Origin: Treponema sp.
Lineage (GTDB): Bacteria; Spirochaetota; Spirochaetia; Treponematales; Breznakiellaceae
NCBI GenBank assembly: GCA_031278715.1
Contig: JAITJW010000132.1
Coordinates: 1-38,657, forward strand
Direction: 5' to 3'
Length of the DNA: 38,657 nt
Below the pieces are notes generated by a model. The model was not told where the DNA came from, did not search any database, and saw only the letters and a list, made by a program, of their open reading frames with translations. Below, piece by piece: positions 35,588 through 38,657 of the stretch. A program made the translations under genes and the position numbers. Positions within the stretch are counted from its first letter, which is position 1. Each line of letters begins with the position of its first letter.

Positions 35588-37150
35588 ATGAACCGAAGAC
35601 TGCCCATAGGCATACAGGACTTTGCGAAGATTCGCGAGGGGGGCTATTCTTATGTGGATAAGACCGCCCAAATTCACAAACTGGTAACCGGATCGGGGGG
35701 AGTTTTTTTCCTGTCCCGGCCCCGTCGTTTTGGAAAGTCCCTGCTCTGTTCAACTGTCAGGGCCCTGTTCGAGGGCCGGCGGGACCTTTTCTCCGGCCTC
35801 GCTATTGACGGCCTTGACTGGGAATGGAAAAAGCATCCGGTTATCCACCTCGATCTTAATCCGGGCGACTATACTCAGGGCGTATCTACGCTCAACGGCC
35901 AGCTTAATATTACGTTTGAGTTGTTTGAAAAAAGTTATGGGCTTCCCCATGGTGTAAAAGATGATCCTGCCGGACGTTTCCGGCAGTTTATAACCAACGT
36001 TACGGAGAAGACCGGGGAAAGAGTCGTTGTTATCGTAGACGAGTACGACAAACCCCTCCTGGCTACCATTGATGCGCCGGAAACCCATACGAAGATCCGC
36101 AGCGCCCTTAAAGGCTTTTATGCCGTGCTTAAATCTTATGACCATTACCTCAAGTTTGTCCTTTTGACCGGGGTTACCAAGTTTTCGCAGGTCAGCGTGT
36201 TTTCCGACTTGAATAACCTGACCGATATATCCCTGAACCCCGTATTTTACGATATCTGCGGCATCACCCAGAACGAACTTGAGACAGCATTTCAACCGGA
36301 GATAGACGAAGTTGCAAAGACCAGAGGCATTGACCGGGACGGGTACCTTGCAAAGCTAAAACAATTTTACAATGGGTACCGGTTCTCAGAATATACGGAT
36401 ACAGTTTATAACCCCTTTGGGCTGTTGAACCATTTTTTCAACCACGGTAAGTTTGAAACGTACTGGTTTTCCACCGGTACGCCCACGTTTCTTATCAAGC
36501 TGATCGAGCAGCAAAAGGTCGATATCCTGCGTTTGGAAAGGAGCGCCTTCACCCTTGCAGCCATGCACCGGTTTAACGTTGACAACATGGACGCCCTGGC
36601 GGTGCTGTACCAGACGGGGTACTTAACCATCGTTGATTATGATGGGGAATTTAACGAGTACACCCTTGACTACCCCAACGAGGAAGTCCGTTCGGCCTTT
36701 GCCAACGCCCTGCTGGAACAGTATATCCATGTATCCGCTATGGACCTGAACGCCCTGGCAATAACCCTGCCCAGAGCCCTGATCAAGGGGGACATCAACG
36801 CGGCGATGAACAGCCTCCCGCCCTTTTTCTCAGGCCTCCCTTACGACATCCAAATAAAGGACGAGAAGTACTACCAAACGGTGCTACACCTGATATTCAG
36901 GATGTTGGGCCTGTACTGCCGTTCCGAAGTGCGGATAGCGGCGGGCAGGATAGACACGCTGGTGGAGGCGGGGAAGTACGTGTACTGTTTCGAGTTCAAG
37001 CTGGACGGTACGGCAGAGGAAGCCCTGGCGCAGATAGATACGAAGGAGTACCTGCTTCCGTGGGAGGGGAGCGGCAAGCAGCTTGTCAAGATCGGCGTAA
37101 GTTTTGATTACGGGAAGCGGAATATCGGGGAGTGGAAGACAGCGGCTTGA
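35588..37150 (+). CDS. AAA-ATPase-like / PD-(D/E)XK nuclease-like protein (DUF1703)
   Basis: A 520-residue member of the AAA-ATPase-like plus PDDEXK_9 family, which is abundant in treponemes and some Bacteroidetes and has no settled function. The N-terminus has the family opening LPIGIQDF...YVDKT, Walker A SRPRRFGKSLL (Lys50) and Walker B VVIVDEYDKPLL (Asp151-Glu152). The C-terminal nuclease-like fold keeps Asp456 in GRIDTLVE and Glu469-x-Lys471 in FEFKLDG, followed by AEEALAQIDTKEYL. All expected residues are present, so the copy looks functional. ATG 35588 is chosen for the conserved MNRRLPIG opening; no Shine-Dalgarno. It lies 17 bases after the AlbA_2 gene. Confidence 0.9.
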   Translation: MNRRLPIGIQDFAKIREGGYSYVDKTAQIHKLVTGSGGVFFLSRPRRFGKSLLCSTVRALFEGRRDLFSGLAIDGLDWEWKKHPVIHLDLNPGDYTQGVSTLNGQLNITFELFEKSYGLPHGVKDDPAGRFRQFITNVTEKTGERVVVIVDEYDKPLLATIDAPETHTKIRSALKGFYAVLKSYDHYLKFVLLTGVTKFSQVSVFSDLNNLTDISLNPVFYDICGITQNELETAFQPEIDEVAKTRGIDRDGYLAKLKQFYNGYRFSEYTDTVYNPFGLLNHFFNHGKFETYWFSTGTPTFLIKLIEQQKVDILRLERSAFTLAAMHRFNVDNMDALAVLYQTGYLTIVDYDGEFNEYTLDYPNEEVRSAFANALLEQYIHVSAMDLNALAITLPRALIKGDINAAMNSLPPFFSGLPYDIQIKDEKYYQTVLHLIFRMLGLYCRSEVRIAAGRIDTLVEAGKYVYCFEFKLDGTAEEALAQIDTKEYLLPWEGSGKQLVKIGVSFDYGKRNIGEWKTAA

Positions 37151-37314
37151 ACGGGAGGGGGGCCTGTTACCAGGCTGCGGACTCCGTGTAAGGGGCCGCC
37201 CTCCGGCCCCCCTGCGCTCCGAAGGTTTTTGCCTTCAACAGTTACGGCAAAAACGCTTCTTCGCTACCCCCCAATAGGTAAAACCGAACAAGAGGAATCG
37301 CAGGGTAAATCTTA
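37151..37314. other. GC-rich intergenic tract
   Basis: No gene. It contains a C-run tract (37190-37221) and the CGCTACCCCCCAA motif (37262-37274), both echoing 32099-32193. A 9-bp inverted repeat, GTTTTTGCC (37225-37233) with GGCAAAAAC (37246-37254), lies between them around a 12-base loop. Confidence 0.65.
37262..37274. repeat. CGCTACCCCCCAA motif, copy 2
   Basis: Identical to 32181-32193. See that entry. Confidence 0.6.
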
Positions 37315-37707
37315 ATGCTTAAAGAAATATACATTGACAATTTCCGCCGGTTTACTAATCAGCGGATAGTTTTTTCGGAATGCCTGCTCATAAGGAGTAA
37401 AAACGGGACGGGAAAAACTGCCCTGATTGATCTTATTCAGAAATTAAAGAACTTTATTGTTAACAGTGACAGCACAAATCATGTCAGCGAATTGTTCACA
37501 TTGGAAGATGTCCCCCGATGGTTCTCCGGTGATTATGGACAGGTAATGACCCAAATGGAACTCAAGATACAGGCGGACGCCAATGAATATGTGTATAAAT
37601 TCAAAACACAGCTTAGCCTGAAAGACCAAAAGATCCGCATTTATTCTGAGCAGCTTTTGATGAACGTGGTATTCAAGTATGCTTACCCACAACGCGAGGA
37701 ATTGTAA
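37315..37707 (+). pseudogene. N-terminal fragment of an AAA (AAA15/RecF-like) ATPase
   Basis: 130 residues with the typical opening of ABC-type AAA ATPases (MLKEIYIDNFRRF) and a P-loop SKNGTGKTALIDLIQ, in which the first P-loop glycine is replaced by serine. Full-length relatives have around 400 residues with Walker B and an H-loop; here the frame stops at 37707 and neither appears in the 120 bases that follow. It is most simply a 3'-truncated remnant. Low G+C relative to the rhamnose genes. Alternatively it could be a stand-alone small protein, which seems less likely. Confidence 0.65.
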
Positions 37708-37723
37708 AAATTCCATCTCTGTA

Positions 37724-37797
37724 TTGCTCAGAGTTAAATAAATTAATAGTCAGAATGTAGAGGCATCTATTTGTGTTATATTTCTGACTCTGAGCAA
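37724..37797. repeat. Two-step inverted repeat after the AAA fragment
   Basis: TTGCTCAGAGT (37724-37734) pairs with ACTCTGAGCAA (37787-37797), and AGTCAGAA (37748-37755) pairs with TTCTGACT (37782-37789). The two right arms overlap by three bases, so the whole can fold as one long stem with an AT-rich bulge on the left. It lies in the AT-rich gap at the right edge of the island. Confidence 0.6.
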
Positions 37798-37827
37798 AAT
37801 TATCGACAAGAATATCAAATCAAACAA

Positions 37828-38657
37828 ATGAGATATAGGACTGCGCTTATCGGCTGTGGGCGGATAAGCTTTAAGCATATAGAAGCTCTTGTTAAGAATA
37901 CGGATAAAATGGTTTTAGCCGCAGTTTGCGATCCCGTTCTAAGCCGGGTGGAAGAAAAAATAAAAGAGTATCAGGTGTGCCTCGCGGGAACCGAGGTAAA
38001 AGCATACGTCGATTATAAAAAAATGCTTGCCGAATCCCGGCCCGATATTGTTTCCATCGCAACGGAATCGGGGAAACACAAAGATATTGCGATAGACTGC
38101 TTAAATGCCGGCTGCCACGTTATCTGCGAAAAACCCATGGCCCTTTCAACACGCGATGCGGACGCCATGAACGAAGCGGCAAAAAGGGCGGGGAGGAAAC
38201 TGGCGGTCTGCTTCCAGAACCGGTTTAACGCGCCGGTACAAAAACTGCGGACCGCTCTTGAGGCAGGACGTTTTGGCCGGATACTGCATGGCATGGTGCA
38301 GATCCGCTGGAACCGGAACGAGTCCTACTATGCCGAAGCGCCTTGGCGGGGAACCTGGGAGCAGGACGGTGGCACCCTGATGAACCAGTGTACCCACGGT
38401 GTTGATCTGCTCCAGTGGATGCTGGGGGAAGATGCAGTACGAGTACAGGCCCAAGCCCGGCGCTATTTGCGACCCATCGAGGCCGAGGACTTTGGTGTTG
38501 CCATTGTCGAATTTAAAAACGGCGCTGTAGGCATTATAGAAGGGAGCGCCGATATTTATCCAACGAATCTCAATGAAACCCTTTCCGTTTTTGGCGAGAA
38601 GGCTTCGGTGGTTATTGGCGGGCTTGCGGTGAACAAGCCGGAAACCTGGCGCTTTGC
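37828..38657 (+). CDS. Gfo/Idh/MocA-family sugar dehydrogenase, WlbA/WbpB-like (3' end outside window)
   Basis: The first 276 codons of an NAD-dependent dehydrogenase that runs off the window. The Rossmann motif is LIGCGRIS (GxGxxx, residues 8-14), the family EKP motif is at Glu101-Lys102-Pro103, and the catalytic-type histidine is His190 in NQCTHGVDLLQWMLG. The stretch WNRNESYYAEAPWRGTWEQDGGTLMNQ closely resembles WlbA/WbpB, which oxidises UDP-N-acetyl-glucosamine-type sugars to uronates for surface polysaccharide, in keeping with the rhamnose/UDP-glucuronate genes on the other side of the island. The exact substrate is inferred. ATG 37828 has no Shine-Dalgarno. Confidence 0.85.
   Translation, partial: MRYRTALIGCGRISFKHIEALVKNTDKMVLAAVCDPVLSRVEEKIKEYQVCLAGTEVKAYVDYKKMLAESRPDIVSIATESGKHKDIAIDCLNAGCHVICEKPMALSTRDADAMNEAAKRAGRKLAVCFQNRFNAPVQKLRTALEAGRFGRILHGMVQIRWNRNESYYAEAPWRGTWEQDGGTLMNQCTHGVDLLQWMLGEDAVRVQAQARRYLRPIEAEDFGVAIVEFKNGAVGIIEGSADIYPTNLNETLSVFGEKASVVIGGLAVNKPETWRF

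Overview
The window looks like a chromosomal segment from a spirochaete, most probably a Treponema of the larger-genome, environmental or gut (termite-gut-like) type. The evidence is a class I (archaeal-type) lysyl-tRNA synthetase, spirochaete-style lipoproteins, intact and degraded copies of the AAA-ATPase-like/PD-(D/E)XK (DUF1703) family that is expanded in treponemes, and dense packing with many SD-less or TTG/GTG starts. The genus is an inference from gene content.

Layout. (1) 70-8814: lysS, malQ (minus), a DUF1538 membrane protein overlapping a tandem PII-like protein, a LysM lipoprotein, metK and a META-domain lipoprotein. (2) 8740-13448: a minus-strand pair (a NusG-domain-II protein, then a Gx-transporter/ECF-T-like fusion), a parS-like palindrome at 8813-8828, an alkaline phosphatase and a YibE/F membrane protein. 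(3) 13450-20852: the replication-origin core. gyrA and gyrB point left, dnaA and dnaN point right, and the dnaA-dnaN gap carries DnaA boxes, a DnaA-trio-like array and an AT-rich stretch, so it is the likely oriC. (4) 20883-23739: arfB (minus), a PilZ protein, an RlmM/FtsJ-like methyltransferase and uppP. (5) 23953-29465: a dTDP-rhamnose operon (rfbB, rfbA, rfbC, rfbD), then UDP-glucose dehydrogenase and the C-terminal half of a UDP-glucuronate-epimerase-like protein. (6) 29511-37827: an accessory island with a SNF2 helicase, GC-rich intergenic repeats, the 5' relic of a DUF1703 gene, an OLD-like ATPase with TOPRIM residues, an AlbA_2 (Schlafen)/HATPase protein, an intact DUF1703 gene and an N-terminal AAA-ATPase fragment. 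(7) 37828 to the end: a Gfo/Idh/MocA dehydrogenase resembling WlbA/WbpB, cut by the window edge, where sugar-nucleotide genes resume.

How the parts work together. The central block initiates and supports chromosome replication (DnaA, clamp, gyrase, oriC), with a ParB-type site about 10 kb away. Block 5 makes dTDP-L-rhamnose and UDP-glucuronate for surface polysaccharide, and UppP upstream recycles the lipid carrier. Block 6 interrupts that surface locus and looks horizontally acquired. Its three-gene run (OLD/TOPRIM ATPase, AlbA_2-HATPase protein, AAA-PD-(D/E)XK protein) is the best candidate for an undescribed, possibly anti-phage, system. The DUF1538/tandem-PII pair, with an internal strong ribosome binding site before the second PII domain, is the other unit most worth following up.

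No tRNA, rRNA, CRISPR array or transposase was recognised. All assignments come from reading motifs and context; no database search was run.
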